The notes: generated by a model not told the origin, from the sequence alone. 64,000 bases of DNA from Bacillota bacterium (GCA_021828865.1 JAJZCW010000014.1:28202-92201); one strand, 5' to 3'. Positions 18,972 through 27,781 are shown, counted from the first letter of the stretch. Numbers and translations are program-made.

Positions 18972-19826
18972 ATGCGCAAGCTTACCCTGATATTGACCTC
19001 GTTATCTACACTCATGCTGTTTGGCTGTGGATCAAACGCTACCACCTCTTCACCTCCGTCCCAAAACAACACAAAAATGACCAGTAAATCGGCGACCCCC
19101 AAATTAAAACAGCAAAATATCGCACTGACCGTTCTGCCAGGTGGTCGACTGGGACCGGACGGGAAGATGCATGATACATTTACGACTCCGAATTTTACTG
19201 TGGTGGCTGGCGTTCCTGTTAAACTTAGCGTGTACAACTATGACAGTGGAAAGCACTCTGTCACGAATGGCGCATTGCACCTGAATCTTGTGGCCAAAGG
19301 TTCCACTAAAAATGGAGTGCCGGCCATCACCACTGCCACTTTTACCCCAGGCAAAGCGGGTAAATACATCTGGCAGTGTATGGAACACTGTGATGGGCAA
19401 AATGGTGGTTGGTCGATGACCCATTTGGGATATATGAGAGGTACGATTAATGTGGTGCCTTATGCGAATAAGCAATACATCTACATGATGATCAAGGACA
19501 GCCTGCACTACGCCACCGCTGACAAAAAAATACACGATTCTTACAGTCCCACCAGCTTCATTGTTCAAGCGAATATACCAGTACAAGCTACGGTGGAGAA
19601 CTTCGATACAGGCCAGCACAGTTTCACCGACCCTGGGCTGAACATTAACCGTGTGTTTAGGGGAGGCAAAAAAGTGGGAGTTCCCAGCTTGACGACCTTT
19701 ACCTTTACGCCGAAAAAGGCGGGGACTTACAGTTGGCGTTGCATTATACCTTGTGATGGTCAAAACAAAGGTTGGGCCATGAATCACAATGGCTATATGA
19801 TGGGCTCCGTGAAGGTGACTCCGTAG
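18972..19826 (+). CDS. Lipoprotein with two tandem CuA-like cupredoxin modules
   Basis: 284 residues. Signal peptide with lipobox LFGC (Cys19), then a Ser/Thr/Asn-rich linker, then two similar cupredoxin domains (about 50-155 and 160-284). Each has an upstream His (KHSV, QHSF) and a C-terminal cluster of the form Cys-x3-Cys-x10-His-x3-Met (CMEHCDGQNGGWSMTHLGYM and CIIPCDGQNKGWAMNHNGYM). The His, CxxxC, His and Met set is what binuclear CuA in cytochrome oxidase subunit II uses, though the spacing to the last His is longer. Two such sites in one extracytoplasmic lipoprotein suggest an electron carrier or copper-handling protein. The ATG at 18972 is chosen because AAGGAGG ends 9 bases before it. 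Confidence 0.8.
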   Translation: MRKLTLILTSLSTLMLFGCGSNATTSSPPSQNNTKMTSKSATPKLKQQNIALTVLPGGRLGPDGKMHDTFTTPNFTVVAGVPVKLSVYNYDSGKHSVTNGALHLNLVAKGSTKNGVPAITTATFTPGKAGKYIWQCMEHCDGQNGGWSMTHLGYMRGTINVVPYANKQYIYMMIKDSLHYATADKKIHDSYSPTSFIVQANIPVQATVENFDTGQHSFTDPGLNINRVFRGGKKVGVPSLTTFTFTPKKAGTYSWRCIIPCDGQNKGWAMNHNGYMMGSVKVTP

Positions 19827-19846
19827 AGTCTGCATGACACACTTGC

Positions 19847-20323
19847 TTACCCACGCTTGTGCTGTTTGTAAAAATGGGCGAGCGCAGTGGCAATCAACTC
19901 GCCCTGATTGTCAAAGACATCCGTGTGAAAAACAATAATGACGCGACTGTTCTGAATGACATGAACTTTTGCGGTCAATTCGCCTTCACGTCCCGGTTTG
20001 ATAAAATCAACGGTGATGTTGAGGGTGAATGCTCTTTCTACCGTAGGGTCTATTTGAAATGCTGTTTCTGCCATGGCCGTGTCGACAAAAGCAGTCATCA
20101 ATCCACCGTGTAAAATGCCATAACGGTTCAGTAGATCATCTGAAATCGTCATCGAATAGGAGTAGACTCCCACTTCCTTGTCGATCTGCTTAAATCGCAT
20201 GATCTCCTGCACAAAAGCAAGCGGATGATGATAGGTCGCTTTTTTTGCTTGGATCAATTGAAAGATTTCCTGGAGTTCTTCTTCCGGCATTTGCTTTAGT
20301 TCTTCCATGATTTCGTCCAGCAC
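19847..20323 (-). CDS. PaaI-type hotdog-fold thioesterase
   Basis: 158 residues. N-terminal helix (about 1-35), then a hotdog domain with the PaaI signature NRYGILHGGLMTAFVDTAMA and NITVDFIKPGREGELTAKV. Such proteins hydrolyse acyl-CoA thioesters in the cytoplasm; substrate unknown. RBS AAAGGGGAGA ahead of the start. Separated from the cytochrome operon upstream by a terminator. Confidence 0.85.
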   Translation of the reverse strand: MLDEIMEELKQMPEEELQEIFQLIQAKKATYHHPLAFVQEIMRFKQIDKEVGVYSYSMTISDDLLNRYGILHGGLMTAFVDTAMAETAFQIDPTVERAFTLNITVDFIKPGREGELTAKVHVIQNSRVIIVFHTDVFDNQGELIATALAHFYKQHKRG

Positions 20324-20352
20324 GAGAAATCTCCCCTTTGCAAGAAATAATA

Positions 20353-20386
20353 AATCTCAAGACCCACACCCGTGGGCCTTGAGATT
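20353..20386 (-). terminator. Terminator after cytochrome b operon
   Basis: AATCTCAAG and CTTGAGATT form the base of a long stem with CCCAC/GTGGG above it (one unpaired base). On the minus strand the stem is followed by TTATTATTTC. It ends the operon that runs from 22309 to 20394. Confidence 0.7.
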
Positions 20387-20393
20387 CACATGG

Positions 20394-20612
20394 TTATGCG
20401 CGAGTGGTTCTCTTTTTATTCTTCCGATAGGACTGCTTGGCAGATGCGAGCACATTTCCCGTCACCCAAATTCCTAACAATAAGATAGGGATTCCGTAAA
20501 TCAGATCAATAGGGTGCCTGCCAATGCTTCCTTCATAGACAAGCGCAGTTCCATATATTCCTGTTGCCAGAGCGAGAAGCCAGATGACCCATAACATTAG
20601 GCCTTTTTTCAT
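20394..20612 (-). CDS. Small two-helix membrane protein in cytochrome operon
   Basis: 72 residues with two hydrophobic segments (about 5-25 and 38-55) and a basic C-terminus (SYRKNKKRTTRA). Good RBS (GGAGGGATGTAG region). Follows the cytochrome b subunit gene by 16 bp in the same operon. No family recognised; probably an accessory subunit or assembly factor of the complex. Confidence 0.7.
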   Translation of the reverse strand: MKKGLMLWVIWLLALATGIYGTALVYEGSIGRHPIDLIYGIPILLLGIWVTGNVLASAKQSYRKNKKRTTRA

Positions 20613-20628
20613 CTACATCCCTCCAGGC

Positions 20629-21585
20629 TTAAACGTTGCGTTTATACCAATCACGCCAAATTACTTTATAAAGCGGTAACACTTTCGGCAATTTATTCAG
20701 GCCAGGTATAAACGGTAGAAGCAACAATAACAAGAATAGAATTCCCACGGAATATGCAGCCATTTCATCTCCTGAAGAGGACGTGTTATAGGGCGGAATC
20801 TGATAGAGGAACGTGTAAGGCGTCAGCCACCATGGGCCTGGATCAGCCACCTCATCATGATTGATTCCCCACTGTCCCCCAAGTATGTCTCTGCTTTTGG
20901 CGATTTGCTCTAGCGGTGCTCCTTGCAGGAAGAGGAGGTCGTTTTGGACGTTCCAACGATAGACACCCTGATTGGTTTCACGATTAAGCGCACCCGAGAG
21001 CAAGCCGGATTTGCCCATCGACCATTCATCCTTCATCATGAGTGCAACAGGGCCGTAGGAGCCAAATGGAACCACCATTTTTCCATTTACCACTTTAGCT
21101 TTTGCCAACGCATTGTTGTAATTTTGGTCCCAAGTCTGTTGTTGTGCAGGACTTGCAGAAGTATACGTGGCTAAAGCCTGTTTGAGTTGGCTATTGCTAG
21201 ATGCGGTGGCCAACATTTGTAAGGGGGTCATCACATCAGCTGAATATGGAATCACCTGATACGGCGTTCCCCACCAGGCTTCTGGGTTCAGTGGGCCAAT
21301 CGATTGTGCTGCCGTGATATTCCCTTTCCATCCGTTATTGTAAGGAGGACCATAGGTGGCCATCGCGCTTTGTCCATCCAGATCATTTAATGCAGTTTGT
21401 TCAAACAAAATAGGGTTACTGTTCGCAATTTGCTGATTGGTGATCGCCGGGCTATATGGGGCTTTCCAGATCAGTGAAACTATCACCACCAGAATAACGA
21501 CAATCACAAGACTGATAGTACCTTCTTTGATCAAATCAAAGTCTTTTTGTGGAAATGAATTTGGATCTCTTCTCGCCTTGTTCAT
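20629..21585 (-). CDS. Cytochrome b/b6 C-terminal-subunit-like membrane protein with large extracytoplasmic insert
   Basis: 318 residues: a membrane helix at about 24-43 (SLVIVVILVVIVSLIW), a hydrophilic stretch of about 210 residues, then a helix near 280 leading into PGLNKLPKVLPLYKVIWRDW, which recalls the C-terminal end of cytochrome b-type subunits. No CxxCH, CxxC or other cofactor motif is visible in the insert. Start overlaps the cytochrome b stop by 4 bp (ATGA), so it is coupled to it. Likely partner subunit of the split cytochrome b; exact role unknown. Confidence 0.7.
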   Translation of the reverse strand: MNKARRDPNSFPQKDFDLIKEGTISLVIVVILVVIVSLIWKAPYSPAITNQQIANSNPILFEQTALNDLDGQSAMATYGPPYNNGWKGNITAAQSIGPLNPEAWWGTPYQVIPYSADVMTPLQMLATASSNSQLKQALATYTSASPAQQQTWDQNYNNALAKAKVVNGKMVVPFGSYGPVALMMKDEWSMGKSGLLSGALNRETNQGVYRWNVQNDLLFLQGAPLEQIAKSRDILGGQWGINHDEVADPGPWWLTPYTFLYQIPPYNTSSSGDEMAAYSVGILFLLLLLLPFIPGLNKLPKVLPLYKVIWRDWYKRNV

Positions 21586-22196
21586 TGGGCGTCTCCCTCC
21601 TGGTTGCCTTTCTCAGGGTATGGGGGAACCACACCAAGACGTCGAACCTGCAAAAGGTGCCAACCCACAAGGATGATGAGAACGATAGGCAGGACTGCGA
21701 TATGAAGGCCATAAACTTGTCCATTATTGAGAACGTTAATATAGCCGTCAAGTCCTGAGCCATTGAATGCATCTTTGGCCTGAACCTGGTTCCACTGAGC
21801 GAAAAAGTCCCCTCTTGAAAGATATCCGGTAAATGCGGTGACCACGGCAATCCCAAAGGACAGCGCACCGAGAACCCAAGTGAAAGCGCGACCCTCGCGC
21901 CATGCGCCCATAAAGAATTGGCCCACTAGATGCATGGTCATGAAGAAAAAGAAAGCCTGTACACTCCAGAAGTGTATATTTCTAAAAAAGTATCCCAAGT
22001 GGGAAGTCTGATACCATAAAGTTCCCTTTGAAGCCATGATTATACCTGAGACAATGACGACAAAAAGAGCGCTCAACGTAAAAACGCCAAAACTGTAAAC
22101 GAGTGAAGAGACATAAACAGGCTGTTCAGAAGGAAGCAGGTTTTCCCAAGTTAACTGCTCGGATAGTTTTTTTCTGATAGCAGCAGTCCAGTTCAT
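21582..22196 (-). CDS. Cytochrome b N-terminal subunit (b6-like, diheme)
   Basis: 204 residues with four membrane helices. Four haem-ligand His are seen as two pairs: His-x13-His in HFWSVQAFFFFMTMH and His-x14-His in HIAVLPIVLIILVGWH. The 14-residue second spacing is the b6 (rather than mitochondrial b) pattern. The chain ends after the fourth helix, as b6 does. It would form the quinol-oxidising or quinone-reducing membrane core; no Rieske gene or cytochrome c gene is next to it. Its ATG overlaps the stop of a 38-residue membrane protein. Confidence 0.9.
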   Translation of the reverse strand: MNWTAAIRKKLSEQLTWENLLPSEQPVYVSSLVYSFGVFTLSALFVVIVSGIIMASKGTLWYQTSHLGYFFRNIHFWSVQAFFFFMTMHLVGQFFMGAWREGRAFTWVLGALSFGIAVVTAFTGYLSRGDFFAQWNQVQAKDAFNGSGLDGYINVLNNGQVYGLHIAVLPIVLIILVGWHLLQVRRLGVVPPYPEKGNQEGDAQ

Positions 22197-22309
22197 GATT
22201 GGCCACCCCCTTTGTGATGAGGGTATTTAAGAAAAACGAATACGATGAACACGACGAGCCATAGTACCCCCGCATAGTAATTGGGCCAGGCATTTGCATA
22301 ATTGATCAA
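22193..22309 (-). CDS. 38-residue single-helix membrane protein, first gene of cytochrome b operon
   Basis: Reads from TTG 22309 (after AAAGGAGG, 11 bases) to a TGA at 22195-22193 that overlaps the cytochrome b ATG in the form TCATGA. The peptide starts MINYANAWPNYYAGVLWLVV and continues with one hydrophobic helix and a basic, Gly-rich tail (LKYPHHKGGGQS). An ATT at 22315 would sit 5 bases from the site and is an alternative. The stop-start overlap and the strong ribosome site support a real small subunit, analogous in position to small single-helix subunits of cytochrome b complexes. Confidence 0.65.
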   Translation of the reverse strand: MINYANAWPNYYAGVLWLVVFIVFVFLKYPHHKGGGQS

Positions 22310-22635
22310 AGCAATAGCAACCTCCTTTCAAGATGTAATCACTATTATGATGAGCAATCTGATAGGAATTGAGGTCTTTAAGGACTATATAGATAGTTAT
22401 AACATACCATTCGAATAAAATTGTAAAAAATGATAAATATATAATATCATTTTTTAGGTAAATAAAAATAAGTATTTTAAGTGGAGGCGTTATTTGAACG
22501 ACCAATTTATTATATAATAATTTATATAATTATAAATTATTTAATTAATCCACCATCTTACTTGTGTGTAGCGGGTAGGATGGCGTGGTATGATACGGGT
22601 GGATGAATTGGTCTAACAGAGAAGGAGTGAACAAC
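22310..22635. other. Divergent intergenic region, AT-rich
   Basis: Separates the cytochrome operon (minus) from the S9 peptidase gene (plus). Very AT-rich between 22430 and 22550. A TATGAT at 22589-22594 is a likely -10 for the peptidase; no strong -35 or regulator site was recognised. Confidence 0.4.
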
Positions 22636-24456
22636 TTGTTGAATCATCAAAGTGATCGTATACCGATTGAGCGTTATCTCGAAATTCGTTACGCTACCAA
22701 CCCTGTTCTTTCCTACGATGAACACGACCTTTTTTTTATCTCCAATATCACGGGAATTCCACAAGTATGGGTTCAGGAAAAAGGAGTTCCATGGCCTAGG
22801 CAGCTAACTTTTTTTAAAGATCGTGTGATGAACGTGACAGTACATCCCCAATTTGATCTCGTCTGCATCAGTGCGGACCAGGGGGGCACTGAAAACGCAC
22901 AATTATTGCTGACAGATCGCAAGGGCGAAAAAGTAGTGAATATTACGAATGATGAAGCGCACATCTATCACTTTGGTGACTGGGTGCCCAAAAAACGGGC
23001 ATTTTTTTATAGCAGTAATAAGCGTACCGGTCGTTATTTCGATATCTACCTCTATGATGCAGCGAGTGATCATCATCAACTAATCCTGGCAAGCGATCAT
23101 ACGAATTACGTGAGGAAGGTTAGCCCGGATGGCAAGAAAGTACTTGTTTCTCGCAATTATTCCAGCTTAAGCAATGAATTGCTGCTGATGGATTGGGAGT
23201 CATCCCAACTGCAATCAGTGACGGCTCCACTTGGCGAAGGTTTGTTCCACACACCGGTCTTTTCAAAAGATGGCAGGCAGATTTATTGCTCTACCTCCTG
23301 GAACAGCGAATATATGAGAATCCTTCGATTAGATACCATTTCGAAAGATTGGGAATTTATCGTCGATGAAAAATGGGATGCAGAAGACCTCCATTGCTCA
23401 CCAGACGGCAACTGGTTGTCTTACACATTGAACGAAGACGGTCAATCTCGCCTCGCTTTTATGGTGCGGGGGAGAGGTCATCAATCGCTGAATCCATCAC
23501 CTGTTAAAATTGATGTGCCTGCAGGGGTGATTGATGGGGTGCGCTTTAACCCTACCAGTGAGAGTGTGGTATTTTCTCTTAGCAGTCCCCGATACGGGAC
23601 GGAAATTTGGCAATATGACTTACATAAAGGGCACTTGGAAAGAAAGACATATGCCAGCATTTCTGGTGTTTCGCACACTCATTTTGTTGAACCTGAATCG
23701 GTGGCTTACCATTCGTTCGATGGGCTTCCGATTCATGCGCTATATTACAAACCGGCAGATACAAGTGGACCATATCCTGTCGTAGTCTATGTACATGGAG
23801 GGCCTGAATCGCAGAGCCGAAATTCATTTAATCTGGTGATCCAATACTTTGTACAAGAGGGACTTGCCGTTTTTGCTCCCAATGTGAGGGGCAGTTCTGG
23901 TTATGGCATGACGTTTATGAACCTTGATAACAAACAAAAAAGAATGGATTCTGTGGCAGATCTGGCAGCGGCGGTTGACTGGCTGGTTGAGAAGGGGAAT
24001 GCTAGGAAGGAATCAATTGCAGTGATGGGAGGAAGCTATGGCGGGTTTATGGTACTTGCCGCGATGACTCATTACCCTGAACTGTGGGCGGCTGGAGTGG
24101 ACATTGTAGGGATTGCCAATTTGCGCACATTCATTGAAAACACGAGCCCGTACCGACGCCACCTGCGTGAAAGTGAATATGGAACCATAGAAGAAGACGG
24201 AGAATTTTTTGACCGCGTGTCTCCGATTCATCACGTTGATCGCATTATTGCGCCGCTCATGGTGATTCATGGTGCAAATGATCCACGCGTTCCCGTGAAT
24301 GAGGCAGAACAAATGGTAGACGCGCTCAGACAGCGCAACCATCCTGTCGAGTACATGCGTTTTGAAGATGAAGGGCACGGTATCGTGAAACTTTCGAATC
24401 GCCGCATTGTTTATCCGAAAATTGCAGCGTTTTTACGTCAGCACTTAAATAGATAA
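22636..24456 (+). CDS. S9-family prolyl oligopeptidase/acylaminoacyl peptidase
   Basis: 606 residues from TTG 22636, which lies 8 bases after AAGGAG; an upstream ATG at 22603 lacks such a site. An N-terminal beta-propeller (about 30-355) is followed by an alpha/beta hydrolase domain with the nucleophile in MGGSYGGFM, the acid in HGANDPRVPVNE and the His in EGHGIVK. No signal peptide, so a cytoplasmic serine peptidase acting on short peptides. Monocistronic by position. Confidence 0.92.
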   Translation: MLNHQSDRIPIERYLEIRYATNPVLSYDEHDLFFISNITGIPQVWVQEKGVPWPRQLTFFKDRVMNVTVHPQFDLVCISADQGGTENAQLLLTDRKGEKVVNITNDEAHIYHFGDWVPKKRAFFYSSNKRTGRYFDIYLYDAASDHHQLILASDHTNYVRKVSPDGKKVLVSRNYSSLSNELLLMDWESSQLQSVTAPLGEGLFHTPVFSKDGRQIYCSTSWNSEYMRILRLDTISKDWEFIVDEKWDAEDLHCSPDGNWLSYTLNEDGQSRLAFMVRGRGHQSLNPSPVKIDVPAGVIDGVRFNPTSESVVFSLSSPRYGTEIWQYDLHKGHLERKTYASISGVSHTHFVEPESVAYHSFDGLPIHALYYKPADTSGPYPVVVYVHGGPESQSRNSFNLVIQYFVQEGLAVFAPNVRGSSGYGMTFMNLDNKQKRMDSVADLAAAVDWLVEKGNARKESIAVMGGSYGGFMVLAAMTHYPELWAAGVDIVGIANLRTFIENTSPYRRHLRESEYGTIEEDGEFFDRVSPIHHVDRIIAPLMVIHGANDPRVPVNEAEQMVDALRQRNHPVEYMRFEDEGHGIVKLSNRRIVYPKIAAFLRQHLNR

Positions 24457-24529
24457 TTGTCCTTTCATCACCAGAATGGACTAGTCTGTATGCAACTTAT
24501 TATTACAATATGATTGAGCTATGATTTGC

Positions 24530-24627
24530 ATAATCGAATGGGCAAACCGATAGAAATATTGGGACGCAAAGCTACGGGTCTAAGGGCAAGAGATATTGGT
24601 CGTCTATGATCGCCGGGTTGCAACGAT
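24530..24627 (+). ncRNA. Cyclic di-GMP-I (GEMM-I) riboswitch
   Basis: The conserved GEMM-I blocks are present in order: GGGCAAACC with a GAAA tetraloop stem (about 24540-24560), GGGACGCAAAGC-TACGGGTCTAA (about 24561-24583, with the tetraloop receptor element), a variable arm, and CGCCGGGTTGC (about 24611-24621). Boundaries are approximate. The RNA lies directly upstream of an intrinsic terminator and cheA, so c-di-GMP probably controls transcription through into the chemotaxis genes. Confidence 0.93.
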
Positions 24628-24675
24628 AATTTTTTTATGGCTGCAAGTTGACGACATCGAAAACTGGTGAGTGGG

Positions 24676-24709
24676 CGACCGTTCTGACATTGAACGGTCG
24701 TTTGATTTT
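24676..24709 (+). terminator. Expression-platform terminator of the c-di-GMP riboswitch
   Basis: CGACCGTTC (24676-24684) pairs perfectly with GAACGGTCG (24692-24700) around TGACATT, followed by TTTGATTTT. It separates the aptamer from the cheA ribosome binding site, so it is the likely on/off element. Confidence 0.8.
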
Positions 24710-24722
24710 AGGGGGGAGTGCC

Positions 24723-26693
24723 ATGTCTGCGCCTAGTGGAATGGAATCGATGTTGGATGTCTACATATTTGAAACGGAACAGAATATAGAGCAATTAGAA
24801 CAAATTATTCTGTCGAGTGAAAAATCAGGATCTTTTACAGCAGATGAAATCAACGAAATTTTCCGCATTATGCATACCATCAAAGGTTCATCTGCCATGA
24901 TGAACTATTCAAACATCTCCTCTTTCTCCCATTCGCTTGAGGATGTATTTTATTATTTGCGAGAAAACCATCCAGAAGAGATCGACTATGATTCCTTAAC
25001 CGACTTAATATTTGAAGGCATAGATTTTATTAAACTGGAACTTGACAAGATCAAGAGCGGCAGTGACCCTGATGGAGATGCGGAAGGGCTAAACGGACAA
25101 GTGAGGAATTTTTTGCAATCGTTAAAAGAGCCGCCTGACCATCTCCAAATGTTTAAGGCGTTGATCCGATTTGAAGAAGGCTGCGAAATGGAAAACATCC
25201 GTGCATACACGGTGGTTCATCATTTGCAGGACCTTGTCGATGAAGTGCTTTATGAGCCAAAGGATATTCTAGAGAACAACGATTCATCCGAAGTCATCAA
25301 GGAACATGGATTTCAACTATATATAAAAACCAGTCATAGTTTCGATGAGATCAATGACTTTTTGAATCAAACCATTTTTTTGCAAACGCTAGAGTTCTCA
25401 AAAGTGGAGAATCGAAAAGATTATGGAAAGTTTACTGAGCCTACAAAAGACACACAAGGAGAGAGTGTCAAAGAAAAGCCAAGAACTACAGTCAACGTTC
25501 ACGACAATTCACAAGAACCTCATGCTGTGGTTCAACAGAATTTGATTAGTGTCAATGTGGAAAAACTGGATCAATTTATGGATTTAGTGGGGGAATTAGT
25601 CATTGCGGAAGCGATGGTGACTCATAACCCTGATTTGAATGGGTTAGAGCTCGACAACTTTAGTAAGGCAGCCCGACAACTTCAGAAAATCACTACGGAA
25701 CTGCAGGACATCGCGATGTCCATTCGAATGGTTCCGCTCGCCTCTACTTTTCACAAGATGAACCGGATTGTCAGAGACATGTGCAAGAAACTCGATAAAG
25801 ACGTAGAACTTGTCATTATCGGGGAAGAGATTGAAGTGGATAAAAACATCATTGAACACATCTCCGATCCACTGATGCACCTTGTGAGAAATGCGATCGA
25901 TCATGGCATTGAGCCAAAAGAAGAGAGGCAAGCAAGCGGGAAAACAGAACCAGCTAGGGTGATTCTTGAAGCGAAGAATTCTGGTAGCGATGTGTTGGTT
26001 CAGGTGAAAGATAATGGGAAAGGGTTGCTCAAAGAGAGGATTCTGCAAAAGGCAAGAGAACATAACTTATTATACAAGCCTGAACAGGAAATGACTGATC
26101 GGGAAATCTACCATTTGATCTTATTACCAGGCTTTTCTACTAATGAACAGATCACGGAATATTCCGGACGTGGCGTGGGAATGGATGTGGTCACGAAAAA
26201 CATTGAGAGCATTGGCGGCTCTGTGTTGGTGGACAGTGCCCCCAATGAAGGGACTACAATTACCCTAAAAATTCCTTTGACTTTGGCAATCATTGACGGA
26301 ATGAACCTAAGAGTGGGAAAATCCAGATATACGATCCCAACCACAGCAATTAAAGAGTCATTCCGTCCATTAAGTAAAGACGTGATTATCGATCCTGATG
26401 GCAACGAAATGATCATGGTACGCGGGGAGTGCTTTCCTATTATCAGATTGCACGCGTTGTTTGGCGTGGACCCTGATTACGAAGACTTTGAACAGGGGAT
26501 TTTCCTGATGATAGAATATGAAAGCAAATTTCATTGTTTATTTGCCGATGAACTGCTTGGTAAACAACAGGTCGTGGTCAAATCACTTCCCAAATACATT
26601 ACAAACATCAGGAAGATTAAAGGGCTTGCTGGATGCACATTGCTTGGAGACGGAAGTATCAGCCTGATCCTTAACCTTGCGGGCATTATTTAA
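24723..26693 (+). CDS. cheA: Chemotaxis histidine kinase CheA
   Basis: 656 residues from the ATG at 24723, which follows AGGGGGGAG; an upstream in-frame ATG at 24648 lies within the riboswitch leader before the terminator and is rejected. Domains: HPt with phospho-acceptor His51 (IMHTIKGSSAMM), a P2-like region (about 140-230), dimerisation (SVNVEKLDQFMDLVGELV), HATPase (HLVRNAIDHGIE; GRGVGMDVV), and a CheW-like regulatory domain (about 520-655). It autophosphorylates in response to receptors and passes phosphate to CheY/CheB. cheB follows 17 bp on. Confidence 0.95.
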   Translation: MSAPSGMESMLDVYIFETEQNIEQLEQIILSSEKSGSFTADEINEIFRIMHTIKGSSAMMNYSNISSFSHSLEDVFYYLRENHPEEIDYDSLTDLIFEGIDFIKLELDKIKSGSDPDGDAEGLNGQVRNFLQSLKEPPDHLQMFKALIRFEEGCEMENIRAYTVVHHLQDLVDEVLYEPKDILENNDSSEVIKEHGFQLYIKTSHSFDEINDFLNQTIFLQTLEFSKVENRKDYGKFTEPTKDTQGESVKEKPRTTVNVHDNSQEPHAVVQQNLISVNVEKLDQFMDLVGELVIAEAMVTHNPDLNGLELDNFSKAARQLQKITTELQDIAMSIRMVPLASTFHKMNRIVRDMCKKLDKDVELVIIGEEIEVDKNIIEHISDPLMHLVRNAIDHGIEPKEERQASGKTEPARVILEAKNSGSDVLVQVKDNGKGLLKERILQKAREHNLLYKPEQEMTDREIYHLILLPGFSTNEQITEYSGRGVGMDVVTKNIESIGGSVLVDSAPNEGTTITLKIPLTLAIIDGMNLRVGKSRYTIPTTAIKESFRPLSKDVIIDPDGNEMIMVRGECFPIIRLHALFGVDPDYEDFEQGIFLMIEYESKFHCLFADELLGKQQVVVKSLPKYITNIRKIKGLAGCTLLGDGSISLILNLAGII

Positions 26694-26710
26694 TAAGGAA
26701 TGAAGCGGCA

Positions 26711-27691
26711 ATGATGCAAATTACTTCAAGCAAAAGACGTATCAGAGTGTTGGTGGTGGATGAAAATAATCTGTTCAGGGAAATCATTGCGCGCGGATTG
26801 GCAACCGAACCGCAATTGGAGGTAGTGGGCAAGGCCATAAGTACTGGAGAAGCTAGGGAAATCATGGCGAACGTCCACCCGGATATCATAATAAGCAGTA
26901 TCCGGTTTTTGACCATTTATCAATTTAACATTCCGGTAGTTTTTGTCGGAAACGAACAGAATCTCCCTGATTTTAGTACCAATTTGGTGTTGGGAATAAT
27001 ACAGAAACCAGATCTTCAATCTGCCAAAGCAGTGGAACAGTTTATTGTCGAATTGATCAAAACAGCACTAACGGTAAAGGTCGATGTTCAGAGTGTGGAA
27101 AATCTTTCGGTACGCAGACACCACGAGGTTAAATTGATTGCGATCGGCGCTTCCACAGGGGGGACGGAGGCCTTATTTCAGGTTTTAAAAGGGTTGCCGC
27201 CAACGCTTCCGGGAATTGTCATCGTCCAGCACATTCCTCCCGTATTTTCTAAGATGTTTGCGGATCGATTGAATCAGCAAACGGAGATCAAGGCCAAAGA
27301 GGCTCAGACTGGCGATATCATTGAATACGGACATGCCTATATTGCCCCTGGTGATCAACACATGAGGATTGCGAAAACAGGAGACTACTACCGTATCGAA
27401 TGCTTCCAAGGCGAGCGCGTCAATGGCCATTGTCCTTCCGTGGATGTATTGTTTCAATCGGTGGCAAAGGTGGCTGGTCATGATGCACTTGGGGTCATTC
27501 TTACTGGGATGGGGCGCGATGGGGCAAATGGGTTGCTTACCATGCGGCAAAGAGGTTCAAGGACCATTGGGCAGGATGAAAACAGCTCTATTGTTTACGG
27601 AATGCCAAAGGTGGCCTATGAAATTGGTGCTGTCGAAATTCAGTTGCCACTCGACAAAATTTCAGAAAAGATCATATCTCTTATCCATTGA
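26711..27691 (+). CDS. cheB: CheB methylesterase with degenerate receiver domain
   Basis: 326 residues. The C-terminal methylesterase domain (about 140-325) has the catalytic Ser (GASTGGTEAL), His (VIVQHIPP) and Asp (GMGRDGA). The N-terminal receiver (about 10-115) keeps LVVDENN and a KP near its end, but the phospho-acceptor position reads PDIIISSIRF where active receivers have PDxxxxDxxMP; Ser63 stands in for Asp. Phosphorylation control of receptor demethylation is therefore probably lost. Follows cheA under the same c-di-GMP riboswitch. No cheR, cheW or cheY is adjacent. Confidence 0.92.
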   Translation: MMQITSSKRRIRVLVVDENNLFREIIARGLATEPQLEVVGKAISTGEAREIMANVHPDIIISSIRFLTIYQFNIPVVFVGNEQNLPDFSTNLVLGIIQKPDLQSAKAVEQFIVELIKTALTVKVDVQSVENLSVRRHHEVKLIAIGASTGGTEALFQVLKGLPPTLPGIVIVQHIPPVFSKMFADRLNQQTEIKAKEAQTGDIIEYGHAYIAPGDQHMRIAKTGDYYRIECFQGERVNGHCPSVDVLFQSVAKVAGHDALGVILTGMGRDGANGLLTMRQRGSRTIGQDENSSIVYGMPKVAYEIGAVEIQLPLDKISEKIISLIH

Positions 27692-27711
27692 TATGGAAAT
27701 GGGAGGATAAA

Positions 27712-27756
27712 ACGGGGAGTTTTCCACAGCACTAGTGGATAACTCCCCGTTTTTTG
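27712..27756 (+). terminator. Strong intrinsic terminator after cheB
   Basis: ACGGGGAGTT (27712-27721) pairs with AACTCCCCGT (27741-27750), with CCAC/GTGG extending the stem, followed by TTTTTT. Ends the cheA-cheB transcript. Confidence 0.9.
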
Positions 27757-27781
27757 TGGATATATAGGACGATCTCTAATA

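Noticed and set aside
24648..24722. Upstream start of cheA
   Set aside because: The region is the riboswitch expression platform with the terminator hairpin; ATG 24723 has the ribosome binding site.
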